Below, in pieces: positions 1-6,832 of a stretch of DNA of 39,709 nt. The first letter of the stretch is position 1. Every line of letters starts with the position of its first letter. The DNA lies in NCBI GenBank assembly GCA_036310185.1, contig JAXJSH010000122.1:1-39709 (forward strand), written 5' to 3'. The DNA is from JALENY01 sp036310185 (lineage in GTDB: Bacteria > Bacillota > Clostridia > Lachnospirales > Lachnospiraceae). A model generated the notes under the pieces. The model made no database searches and was not told the origin of the DNA. It was given only the letters and a program-made list of their open reading frames with translations. Both the position numbers and the translations under genes were made by a program.

Positions 1-118
1 GAGGCACATTTAATTTGAAGAATTAATATCAAATAAAGTGACACCGATTCCTGATTCTATGCTGAAACAGCTCCATTTAATGTGAAAAACGGAACATCAT
101 TTAATGTGCTAAACAACA
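1..118 (-). mobile_element. possible end of an IS21-like insertion sequence
   Basis: No gene is visible here. The stretch holds repeated copies of an 11-bp motif, CATTTAATGTG, at 74-84 and 98-108 (24 bp apart). A related copy lies at 28-40 (ATCAAATAAAGTG) and an opposed one at 5-17. IS21-family elements are known for several subterminal copies of their end repeat. Read on the minus strand, the stretch would begin TGTTGTTTAGC at 118, which fits an element end starting with TG. The body, if any, lies beyond the left edge. No transposase is in the window, so the call rests on repeat pattern alone. Confidence 0.3.
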
Positions 119-138
119 CTCAAGCGAGAGTTTGGTTG

Positions 139-942
139 CTATGCGTTCTGTCGCATGGGATTCTTCTCAGGCGGCAAGTGTTGCTCACAATACTGGATTA
201 TCCATTGGTACGGCAACATGACTTCTTGACCGTCAAACGTACAGGCAAAGTATTTTGGTGTGTATGAACCTGATTTGTGTGTATGATTGATAGCTTCAAT
301 GATAGTTAAATGTTCATTAAACTTATAGTTTTGAATTGTATGACTCAGTACAGGTATGATACCCAGTATTTCAATCATTGCCTTTTCGGCATGGAATCGG
401 GCACGGTGTGTTGTTTTGTTCATTTCGTATACGTCACACATACTGGAAATGCTGTCAAAAGTGTTACCGTAGGGGTCTTTGATGATTTCCTGTATTTCAA
501 GTGGTGTCGTAAGTGCTTGTTCTTGAGACCATTTTTGTTTTTCTATACGTTTTGTATATGTCTGAACATGGATATTCCAATGTTCGCACATTGATGCTTT
601 TGATGTAAATTTGTTACCCAAGTGGTCCGTACATTCTTTTTTACTTGGTTGTGACGGTGTTGTTAAGATTTGTTCCAATGTCCAGTTTCGTTCCATTCGC
701 CCAATGTAGGCTCCTGTTGATATTCCCCAATGTTTGCACATTTCTGTTCTATTTGGAAATTCTTGTCCAAGATGGTCTCTACATGTACGTTCTTTTACGG
801 GTGTAGTTAGTGCTTTTTCCAATGACCAATGATGCGTATGTATTCTTGCAACATATGTATTTTTTGGTATTTTCCAATAGTCACACATATCTTTGATTGT
901 AGGAAACGCATTTCCTAAATGGTCAGTAACTATCTTTTCCAT
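139..942 (-). CDS. tandem modular-repeat protein of a mobile element (unknown function)
   Basis: This is a 267-residue protein I cannot name. Its first three quarters consist of four consecutive modules of about 45 residues. Each follows the pattern DHLGN-F-x4-MC-x2-W-x-I-x3-TY-x2-R, then W-[ST]-LE-x-ALTTP; the fourth is degenerate and starts DPYGN. The modules resemble short helix-turn-helix-like DNA-binding modules of mobile-element and phage proteins, similar in style to NUMOD repeats, but the match is by eye. The last 75 residues are unlike the repeats. The start at 942 was chosen over an upstream ATG at 996 because AGAAAGGA lies just before it and the longer version would run into a hairpin. 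It sits in the mobile region beside ardA and next to a possible IS end. Confidence 0.7.
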   Translation of the reverse strand: MEKIVTDHLGNAFPTIKDMCDYWKIPKNTYVARIHTHHWSLEKALTTPVKERTCRDHLGQEFPNRTEMCKHWGISTGAYIGRMERNWTLEQILTTPSQPSKKECTDHLGNKFTSKASMCEHWNIHVQTYTKRIEKQKWSQEQALTTPLEIQEIIKDPYGNTFDSISSMCDVYEMNKTTHRARFHAEKAMIEILGIIPVLSHTIQNYKFNEHLTIIEAINHTHKSGSYTPKYFACTFDGQEVMLPYQWIIQYCEQHLPPEKNPMRQNA

Positions 943-975
943 ACTTATTATCCTTTCTGCGTCGGGTGTTAGAAA

Positions 976-1008
976 ACAGGCATTTCGTAGTATCATCGAA
1001 ATGCCTGT
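976..1008 (-). terminator. 12-bp hairpin before the modular-repeat gene (terminator or attenuator)
   Basis: A perfect inverted repeat, ACAGGCATTTCG / CGAAATGCCTGT, with a 9-nt loop. On the minus strand it is followed by TTTTCT. It lies 34 bp upstream of the start at 942 and 76 bp beyond the terminator of the lipoprotein gene, so it could be a second terminator or an attenuator in the leader of the 139-942 gene. Confidence 0.45.
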
Positions 1009-1072
1009 ACTGTTTTCTGTATTTGTTCTTGTCTATAACTACACCCGTCAAGTGTATATCTTATAATTTCAC

Positions 1073-1112
1073 AAAAAAATAAACCTCACTCTTGAGTGTT
1101 TCAAGAGTGAGG
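1073..1112 (-). terminator. intrinsic terminator of the lipoprotein gene
   Basis: A 12-bp perfect stem, CCTCACTCTTGA / TCAAGAGTGAGG (1084-1095 with 1101-1112), has a 5-nt loop. On the minus strand it is followed by TTTATTTTTTT. It begins 15 nt after the stop codon of the 1127-2437 gene. Confidence 0.9.
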
Positions 1113-1126
1113 TTGTTGGTGACGTG

Positions 1127-2437
1127 TTAGCGTCTGGAACCGCACTTCGTGCATTCGTCGTAAGCGGCAGTGTCCTGCACCCACTTCGTTTCATACACGG
1201 CGTCGTGATGAACAGTGCTTACAGTAACAGGCTTTACGGAGTAGTTCTGACAATCAGTACCGTCAAGACCAGCACAATGCAGAATTGCAGCATCATTTGC
1301 AGAAGAACCCTTACCGAAGTCTTTACCACACTGATTGCAAATCACGTGGTTTTCAGTCACGGTTTCGTCCCATGCTGCTTTCACGAGAACCTGTTCCTCG
1401 TGACCAGTAGCTTCATGATGCTTCCAGTCATGACCAGTAGCACTGATGCTTTCGGTACGAGTCGCACCGCAGTTCTTGCAAGTGTAAGTCTTCACGCCAG
1501 CAGCGGAACACGTAGCGTTCTTGGTAACCTTACCATTGTCATAGCTGTGACCAGTCTTGGCAATGTTTTCAGTGTAAGTATCACCGCAAGAACAAGTGTA
1601 AGTCTTCACACCATTGCTTTCGCAAGTAGCGTTCTTCGTTACCTTGCCAGTGTATCTGTGGGTATGTGCAGGCTTGCTGTCAGACTTGTCAGGCTTGCTG
1701 TCAGACTTGTCAGGCTTGCTGTCAGACTTGTCAGGCTTGCTGTCAGACTTGTCAGTCTTGTTGTCAGACTTGTCAGTCTTGTTGTCAGACTTGTCAGGCT
1801 TGCCGTCAGTCTTGTTGTCAGACTTGTCAGTCTTGTTGTCAACAGGTGTGGTTTTCGTCTTAGTTTCAGACTTGTTGTCAGCCTTGACATTTTCTTTCGT
1901 GTCGTTCGTCACGATAGTCTTTCTGTCTTCCTCAGCAACAGTCTGATTGTTGTCGATGATTTCAGCAGCGACTTCTTCGGTCACGACTTCGATAGTAAGA
2001 GTAGTGGTAACGACGATGGTATCGGACTCAGTGTCAGTGTCGAAGTTCACTTCGATTTCGTTCTCGTCAAGATACTCGTTGAAAGCAGTCTTGTCGAACA
2101 CGATAGTGTAAACGACTTCGTACTCACCAGCCTTGGTGTAGTCCATGTTGCTGTCGTCGATGTCTACGGACTTCACGATGGTATTGTCCACGTAAACAAG
2201 TTCATTCAAGTCGATGTCGGTGTTCTCCTGAATCTTCATGTCCTCAACGCCAGAGATGACGCTTGCGATAGGTGCAAGGTCAGATGCGTTTACGGTCTGA
2301 GGTTCAGCAACGACATCTACGGTTTCGTTGATTTCGGTCTCAGGCACGGTGTTACCAGCGTTGATGTTGCTGTCGCAAGCGACAAGGCTCATTGTCATGG
2401 CACCCACCATGGCAATCAAAAACATTCTCTTTTTCAT
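1127..2437 (-). CDS. secreted lipoprotein with Lys-Ser-Asp repeats and Cys4 modules
   Basis: 436 residues. The N-terminus is a lipoprotein signal: MKKR, a hydrophobic run, then a lipobox ending LVAC (Cys21). Residues about 50-170 resemble a bacterial Ig-like/DUF5011-type fold, with phrases such as YTKAGEYEVVYTI. Residues about 190-255 are a low-complexity linker of 7-residue units (KSD[NS]K[TP]D), seen in DNA as 21-bp tandem repeats at about 1671-1850. The C-terminal 180 residues hold repeats of the form C-x5-GVKTYTC-x2-C-G, ending TGH, probably metal-binding, as in many clostridial surface proteins. GTGAGG precedes the start. Codon choice is strongly C/G-ending, unlike the AT-rich neighbours, which fits acquired DNA. 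The function is probably cell-surface; I cannot be more specific. Confidence 0.8.
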   Translation of the reverse strand: MKKRMFLIAMVGAMTMSLVACDSNINAGNTVPETEINETVDVVAEPQTVNASDLAPIASVISGVEDMKIQENTDIDLNELVYVDNTIVKSVDIDDSNMDYTKAGEYEVVYTIVFDKTAFNEYLDENEIEVNFDTDTESDTIVVTTTLTIEVVTEEVAAEIIDNNQTVAEEDRKTIVTNDTKENVKADNKSETKTKTTPVDNKTDKSDNKTDGKPDKSDNKTDKSDNKTDKSDSKPDKSDSKPDKSDSKPDKSDSKPAHTHRYTGKVTKNATCESNGVKTYTCSCGDTYTENIAKTGHSYDNGKVTKNATCSAAGVKTYTCKNCGATRTESISATGHDWKHHEATGHEEQVLVKAAWDETVTENHVICNQCGKDFGKGSSANDAAILHCAGLDGTDCQNYSVKPVTVSTVHHDAVYETKWVQDTAAYDECTKCGSRR

Positions 2438-2816
2438 AATTTATAACCTCACTTTCAGAATTACTTGTGGTTTTTAACATAATTTCGTGAAGCGGCGTTA
2501 CGTCGTTCATGAACCAACGTCTCACTTAACTTCACTCACACTCTCGACACAGGTCTTCGTGTAGAGAAAATGTAAAGACCTGATACATATTGTACTATAT
2601 GTAATTATATATGTTTGATAATTACATCTCACGTACCTCACACGTAGTGTTTCTCCCTTATATATCAGTATAATTTACAGTTTCAATTACACAATATACT
2701 ACCACATTACTTTATTATATGTCCAAACTTTGCAAATGTCAAATTACAACATCCGTTTGATAATGCAATGTCTTTTTGTCAGCATTACTATAAACAGAAA
2801 AAGGACGGTATTTTTT
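2438..2816. other. divergent intergenic region with palindromes
   Basis: 379 bp without a gene, between the lipoprotein gene (minus) and the XRE gene (plus). It contains an imperfect 21-bp palindrome centred on GTTCATGAAC (2500-2520), an operator-like shape. It also holds an 8-bp stem, CAGGTCTT / AAGACCTG (2550-2582), which would lie in the lipoprotein leader. The stretch 2583-2760 is very AT-rich and probably carries both promoters, but no -35/-10 pair stands out. Confidence 0.4.
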
Positions 2817-3107
2817 ATGATAGCTGACAGAATTAAGATGCTTCGTACGGCACAAAATATGTCACAATCAGAACTGGCAAAAAAATTAGACATCACCAGA
2901 TCTAGCGTAAATGCATGGGAACAGGGTTTTTCCATCCCGTCTACGAATTATCTGGTGGAATTAGCAAAACTATTTCATGTTTCTACAGATTATCTTTTGG
3001 GGTTGAAACAGAATGCCAGTCTGGATGTAACGGGACTTGACACCGAACAGACAAAGATTCTTTATGAACTAACTGAATATTTCCGTAAGGAGAAGCAAGA
3101 AGAGTAA
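2817..3107 (+). CDS. XRE-family transcriptional regulator
   Basis: 96 residues. The N-terminal two thirds are a Cro/C1-type helix-turn-helix: residues about 5-60 include QNMSQSELAKKLDITRSSV and the recognition-helix context NAWEQGFSIPS, followed by TDYLLGL. A short charged tail (EYFRKEKQEE) may dimerise. Such small regulators usually control the mobile element that carries them. The start was chosen at 2817 because AAGGACGG precedes it; the ATG at 2730 has no ribosome binding site and would add residues foreign to the fold. It reads towards the terminator-like repeats at 3137-3360. Confidence 0.85.
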   Translation: MIADRIKMLRTAQNMSQSELAKKLDITRSSVNAWEQGFSIPSTNYLVELAKLFHVSTDYLLGLKQNASLDVTGLDTEQTKILYELTEYFRKEKQEE

Positions 3108-3136
3108 AAGGTTTACAGGGGGATAATTTTACAAAG

Positions 3137-3360
3137 GGATTCCCCTGTCCAATTGTCCGTTTTATTTTACAGAAAAACTTTTTACGTTTCCATAAGCAGA
3201 TAATATCTGTCCGATTGTCTGCTTTATTTTTTTTAATAATTTTTTTGCTTTCACAGCAGATAATATCTGTCCGATTGTCTGCTTTATTTTTTTGAATAAC
3301 TTTTTTTGCTTTCACAGCAGATAATATCTGTCTGTTTGTCTGCTTTTTCTTCCGAATAAA
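3137..3360 (+). repeat. tandem ~60-bp repeats, each a terminator-like hairpin
   Basis: Three near-identical units start at 3196, 3256 and 3317. A diverged fourth lies before them at about 3137-3195. Each good unit holds a 27-nt hairpin (arms GCAGATAAT and GTTGTCTGC-like, 8-9 bp with one G-T pair), followed by a run of T. Each therefore looks like an intrinsic terminator for the XRE gene. Each also carries the 13-mer GTCCGATTGTCTG or GTCTGTTTGTCTG (3209, 3269, 3330; diverged copy at 3147), which reappears inverted at 3489-3616. Confidence 0.8.
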
Positions 3361-3484
3361 CTTTTATATTTTAGTACCTGCTACTAAACATATATCTATC
3401 GCACGGAATAGATAAGCAAATATAATATAGATATAATCTTAGGAGATATTATTTATTTATAAAAATATATCTTTATAAGTAAAT
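3361..3484. other. AT-rich core between the two opposed repeat arrays
   Basis: About 120 bp of very AT-rich sequence without an ORF, flanked by two inverted sets of the same 13-mer. It contains the small inverted repeat TAGTA-CCTGC-TACTA near 3374. The layout resembles an iteron-flanked unwinding region, but that is only an analogy. Confidence 0.3.
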
Positions 3485-3620
3485 AACTCAGACTGACAGA
3501 CAAATGTTGGTAGAATCAATAGCTTTTACCCGTAAAAAACTCAGACTAACAGACAGATATTTAAGAAGATGTAAAAGTAAAAAAACTTTTACCCGTAAAA
3601 ACTCAGACTAACAGACAAAC
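3485..3620 (-). repeat. three direct repeats AACTCAGACTAACAGACA, inverted relative to the left array
   Basis: Copies start at 3485, 3538 and 3600. The shared core CAGACTAACAGAC (3489-3501, 3542-3554, 3604-3616) is the reverse complement of the GTCTGTTWGTCTG-type 13-mer in the 3137-3360 array. An additional perfect hairpin, GTAAAAGT / ACTTTTAC, lies between copies two and three. The array is downstream of ardA (minus strand), so both arrays lie between the 3' ends of two converging genes. Confidence 0.75.
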
Positions 3621-3664
3621 CACATCAATATCTCATCCTTTTCCTGTAAACCATTAATATCTAG

Positions 3665-4300
3665 CTACTGTAAATACATTTCTGGTATCTCATCAATAGA
3701 CCCCTCAAATACAATGCGTATATTGTCTGTTAATGAAATATAGCCATTCTGTGTATGGATGCCATTCTCCTCCAAACGTATATCACGACCGTAGCTTTCA
3801 TAATCAATATAATTTGCGAGGCTCCCTAAACTTTTCAATGCCTCTGTAAACAGTCCGCTGTTTTCGGCATATTCATATCCTAAATCGTAGTCATTCGTTA
3901 CGTCTGGTATAAAATAGAAACACTCTGTGTTATCCGTTAAATTGATTAATTCTGTAACATTCCCTGTCATGTTGCCATATTCAACCATACTCTCAAACTG
4001 TTCTATACTACAATCCATCTCCTGTATCTTACTGGCAAGATAGTGGAGAAAAATCATGTTCTCATACTCACCAAGACAGTCTGTTAAACCTTTAATATCT
4101 GAATCGTAATCTGTTATAAAGTATTCTTCGTAAATCTTCCCATCTATCCCAATACTGCATAACATCTCATCGATGGCTGTTTTTACATCAATATCCCTAT
4201 CGTTCATAATCGGGAAATCCACCCACGTTCCAACAAGTTGCCCCTCATTATACATGCCGAGGTTTGTTACATAGGCTCTGAAAGCCACATCCTTTTTCAT
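3665..4300 (-). CDS. ardA: antirestriction protein ArdA
   Basis: 211 residues. ArdA proteins are acidic DNA mimics that block type I restriction enzymes and protect incoming conjugative DNA. Recognised by the N-terminal YVTNLGMYNEGQLVGTWVDF, the usual ArdA opening (Y-x-x-N/T-x2-x-YNEG-x-L-x-G-x-W), and by the C-terminal phrase ANYIDYESYGRDI followed by a G-Y segment. The protein is strongly Asp/Glu-rich throughout. The start at 4300 has AAAAAGGAG ten bases before it; the longer reading from 4351 lacks a site. It lies between the fused end of rlmD and the inverted repeats, as expected near one end of an integrative conjugative element. Confidence 0.88.
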   Translation of the reverse strand: MKKDVAFRAYVTNLGMYNEGQLVGTWVDFPIMNDRDIDVKTAIDEMLCSIGIDGKIYEEYFITDYDSDIKGLTDCLGEYENMIFLHYLASKIQEMDCSIEQFESMVEYGNMTGNVTELINLTDNTECFYFIPDVTNDYDLGYEYAENSGLFTEALKSLGSLANYIDYESYGRDIRLEENGIHTQNGYISLTDNIRIVFEGSIDEIPEMYLQ

Positions 4301-4349
4301 TTTGTAAACGCTCCTTTTTACATCTGCACCCGTAAACTGCGGAGCTGTC

Positions 4350-4381
4350 AAAAAGAAAACCGTCTCTTATCAAAAGACGGT
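4350..4381 (-). terminator. intrinsic terminator of the rlmD fusion gene
   Basis: ACCGTCT / AGACGGT (4359-4365 with 4375-4381) with a 9-nt loop. On the minus strand it is followed by TTTTCTTTTT. It lies just after the stop of the fused rlmD gene and was therefore contributed by the mobile element. Confidence 0.85.
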
Positions 4382-4392
4382 CTTACTGTAAA

Positions 4393-5829
4393 TTAAACAA
4401 TCATCTGAAAATGTCTTAGGGCATCTTCGATTGCTTTTTCTTTTTCCGGTGTCACCTGCGGTACTCTTGCTTTTCCCTCCCCTACATTGTAATTGATACG
4501 CTCAATCAAGCCATGCTTTCTTTTTACCTGTGCAACATATAGCTGTGATACTTTTAGTCCTGTATGTTCCAATACATAGGCTTTGATTTCTTCATAGGTT
4601 GCTTTGCTCTCTGCCTTGCTTAATTCCAGTTCATCAAGGCTTACTTCAACTTCAATACGGGATGTTGATTTTAGTTTGGACAATAGTACGCACGTCTCCA
4701 CATGCCCCGTCCACGGAAAACAATCCACCGGTACAGCCATCTCCGCCCGATACCCCTTTTTCGTAATATATCCAAGATCCCTTGCCAAAGTCTCCGGATT
4801 GCAGGACACATATACCACCTTTTTCGCCCCCATCTTTACGACCGCATCCAGACAGGCCTTCGTGCTTCCGCTTCTCGGCGGATCCAGGAAAACCACATCC
4901 GCTTTTTCACCCTGCATGGACATGTCCACCATGAATTTTGTTGCGTCCGCACAGTAAAACCGAATATTTTTGATCTGATTGATCTTGGCATTCTGAATCG
5001 CATCGCGCACCGCATCTTTATTCATTTCCACACCGGTAACCTTTTTGGCTTTTGAAGCAGCAATCATACCGATGGTTCCGATGCCGCAATAAGCATCAAA
5101 TACGACTTCCTTTCCAGTCAGTCCTGCCAGTTCAATTGCTTTATTATACAGCACTTCTGTCTGGACCGGATTCACCTGATAAAAAGACTGGGGAGAGATG
5201 CGGAACGTACAGCCGCATAAACGATCCTCAATATATCCTTTTCCATAAAGTACAATATCACGGCTGCCCAGAACCATACTGTCCGTACGGTCATTGATGT
5301 TCTGCACAATTGTTGTAATCTCCGGGTGCTTCTGTCTCAGCGCCTTTACAAAATTATTTCTGGATGGAAAAACCGGCGATGCAGTCACCAGTACCACCAT
5401 GATCTGTCCGGTGGAAAAACCTTTGCGAATCAGTACGTGGCGCAGAAGGCCATAACCGGTATCTTCATCATAAATCTTTATTTTAAAAGATTTCAGCATG
5501 GAACGAATGGTCACAATGATCCCATCCGCCTGCTGATCTTCGATCATGCAGGAATCGATCGGCACCACTTTGTGTGTGCCGGCTTCATACACACCGGAAA
5601 TTGGATTGCCTTTCCGGTCACGGTCAAAGACCGCATGAACTTTGTTTCGATAAAAATACGGATGCTCCATGCCAAGAATTTTTTCCGTCTTACAATACGG
5701 TTTCATCAGTTTTCGCACCAATGTCTCTTTTATTTTCAACTGTTCTTCATAAGTCTTTCCCTGATACTGGCATCCGCCGCATTTTTTGTGAACTGGACAA
5801 GTAGTCTGTCCCATTTTTTCTTTTTCCAT
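4393..5829 (-). CDS. rlmD: 23S rRNA (uracil-C5) methyltransferase RlmD, fused at its C-terminus to a mobile-element domain
   Basis: 478 residues, about 90 more than the enzyme needs. Residues 1-385 are a normal RlmD/RlmCD: Fe-S cysteines 11, 17, 20 and 94, the SAM site FDAYCGIGTIGM at about 244, LDPPRSG at 315, and the catalytic cysteine in SCNPE (Cys343). The enzyme methylates uridines of 23S rRNA. After VETCVLLSKL (about 377-386) follows a 92-residue extension (SKAESKATYEEIKAYVLEHT, then VPQVTPEKEKAIEDALRHF). I know this sequence as a small ORF carried by Firmicutes integrative elements and found fused to RumA/RlmD. The gene's 3' end is a known integration site, so this fusion marks the attachment junction. 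GGGAG precedes the start. Confidence 0.92.
   Translation of the reverse strand: MEKEKMGQTTCPVHKKCGGCQYQGKTYEEQLKIKETLVRKLMKPYCKTEKILGMEHPYFYRNKVHAVFDRDRKGNPISGVYEAGTHKVVPIDSCMIEDQQADGIIVTIRSMLKSFKIKIYDEDTGYGLLRHVLIRKGFSTGQIMVVLVTASPVFPSRNNFVKALRQKHPEITTIVQNINDRTDSMVLGSRDIVLYGKGYIEDRLCGCTFRISPQSFYQVNPVQTEVLYNKAIELAGLTGKEVVFDAYCGIGTIGMIAASKAKKVTGVEMNKDAVRDAIQNAKINQIKNIRFYCADATKFMVDMSMQGEKADVVFLDPPRSGSTKACLDAVVKMGAKKVVYVSCNPETLARDLGYITKKGYRAEMAVPVDCFPWTGHVETCVLLSKLKSTSRIEVEVSLDELELSKAESKATYEEIKAYVLEHTGLKVSQLYVAQVKRKHGLIERINYNVGEGKARVPQVTPEKEKAIEDALRHFQMIV
4672..4701 (-). mobile_element. attachment junction of an integrated element in rlmD
   Basis: These bases encode the last host-like residues of RlmD (HVETCVLLSK). 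Upstream in the gene (higher coordinates) the family match continues; downstream everything is element-derived. The core must fall within this stretch, on the minus strand about GTGGAGACGTGCGTACTATT. The other attachment copy should lie beyond the left edge of the window. The exact crossover cannot be fixed without the empty site. Confidence 0.65.
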
Positions 5830-5912
5830 TTTTGTCTCCCAAAATATTTCATCCAGATCATATCTTTCGAATGAACTGATCCCATATTATCTTTGCTGTT
5901 GATTTTTCATAT

Positions 5913-5921
5913 ATTATATCA
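5913..5921 (-). promoter_or_regulatory. extended -10 promoter of rlmD
   Basis: On the minus strand TGATATAAT gives a perfect TATAAT with an upstream TG. It lies 84 bp before the rlmD start. No strong -35 box is visible, as usual for extended -10 promoters. Confidence 0.55.
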
Positions 5922-5937
5922 GATATCCGTCTCTTAT

Positions 5938-5976
5938 AAAAGAAAAACCGGGACAATGCATCACACACCATCCCGG
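5938..5976 (-). terminator. intrinsic terminator downstream of the flavin reductase gene
   Basis: CCGGGA / TCCCGG (5948-5953 with 5971-5976). On the minus strand it is followed by TTTTTCTTTT. It separates the 6124-6627 gene from the rlmD promoter. Confidence 0.8.
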
Positions 5977-6037
5977 CAAAGCTCACCATTTATTTAATGG
6001 TCAAAAACATACCTCTATCCCTTTCTTCCATATGGCA

Positions 6038-6095
6038 AACTGCCCTGCACGGCACTATTTTCTCAGCAAAGAAAAATATACCACACAGGGCAGTT
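6038..6095 (-). other. long hairpin in the 3' leader-out of the flavin reductase gene
   Basis: Arms AACTGCCCTG / CAGGGCAGTT, with an inner stretch that continues to pair on the minus strand through several G-U pairs. It lies 28 nt after the stop at 6124 and has no T run. It may stabilise the mRNA end or be part of a small RNA. Confidence 0.4.
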
Positions 6096-6123
6096 CTAAT
6101 ATCTTTTTAAATTCACAGGACTC

Positions 6124-6627
6124 TTATTCAAAAGCCTTAATGATCTCCGCCATATACATATAGTGAAAATCATTCGCCGGATACCATTTCTCGATTTCTT
6201 CTTTTCCAACAAAACATTCCGGTTTCATTTCCTGCACATACAGTTTTTTGCATACAAGAGTCAGCGCTGCCTCCTCAAAGGTGGGATATCCTTCCACATC
6301 AGTCACATGCAGGCCTGCATTTTCAATTTTATCCGGTTCTTCTCTTCCGGAAACAGCGCCCAGATGCCCCATGGCTTTTTTCTGCTCGCCGCCGAAGAAG
6401 CTCAGGGTAAAAGTTTCAGAATCATCTACAAATTCTTTTGTATAACGCTGCGGACGAATGTATGCAGTTGCAACCGTTTTTCCCCACATGATTCCCATGG
6501 CTCCCCAGGAAGCTGTCATGGTATTGACTTTTCCATCCTTTTCTGCCGTGATCAGCATCCACTGATCCCCAATCATTTCAAATGGATTAGCCTGTAACTT
6601 TTTGATATCGATCTCCTGTTTTTTCAT
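6124..6627 (-). CDS. flavin reductase-like (FMN-binding) protein
   Basis: 167 residues. Fold and motifs are those of the flavin reductase-like/flavoredoxin family: an N-terminal NPFEMIGDQWMLITA opening, TMTASWGAMGIMW in the FMN-binding strand-loop region, and IRPQRYTKEFVDDSETFTLS followed by a GHLG segment. Members bind FMN as homodimers and act as flavin reductases or as small electron carriers; the substrate cannot be read from the sequence. It is monocistronic, with a GGAGAA-type site before the ATG and its own terminator. No partner gene is adjacent. Confidence 0.8.
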   Translation of the reverse strand: MKKQEIDIKKLQANPFEMIGDQWMLITAEKDGKVNTMTASWGAMGIMWGKTVATAYIRPQRYTKEFVDDSETFTLSFFGGEQKKAMGHLGAVSGREEPDKIENAGLHVTDVEGYPTFEEAALTLVCKKLYVQEMKPECFVGKEEIEKWYPANDFHYMYMAEIIKAFE

Positions 6628-6832
6628 AACTCGATTCTCCTCTTCTTATTTTTTTCTTGAACTTTTCTTCATAATATATTCGCAGCCTATTGCAAATTGT
6701 TCCATCATATCATAAAGACGGTCTGGCCCCAATTATATTCCATATAATATGCTGCTTTTTATTTCATTTTTCACAATACAGCGAAATTCTGCGTCAAATT
6801 GATTTTATTCAATATATCAGACATACACCCCA

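Noticed and set aside
1671..1850. Regular 21-bp repeats that might suggest a CRISPR array
   Set aside because: They are direct tandem repeats without spacers, inside the reading frame of the lipoprotein, and encode the Lys-Ser-Asp linker.
1124..2446. Long plus-strand open frame opposite the lipoprotein gene
   Set aside because: It is the antisense of a gene with a signal peptide, ribosome binding site and terminator; its Val/Leu/Ser-rich product is an artefact of codon bias.
3196..3343. Three spaced repeats that might suggest a CRISPR array
   Set aside because: The segments between the hairpins are nearly identical T-rich DNA, not variable spacers, and no cas gene is near.
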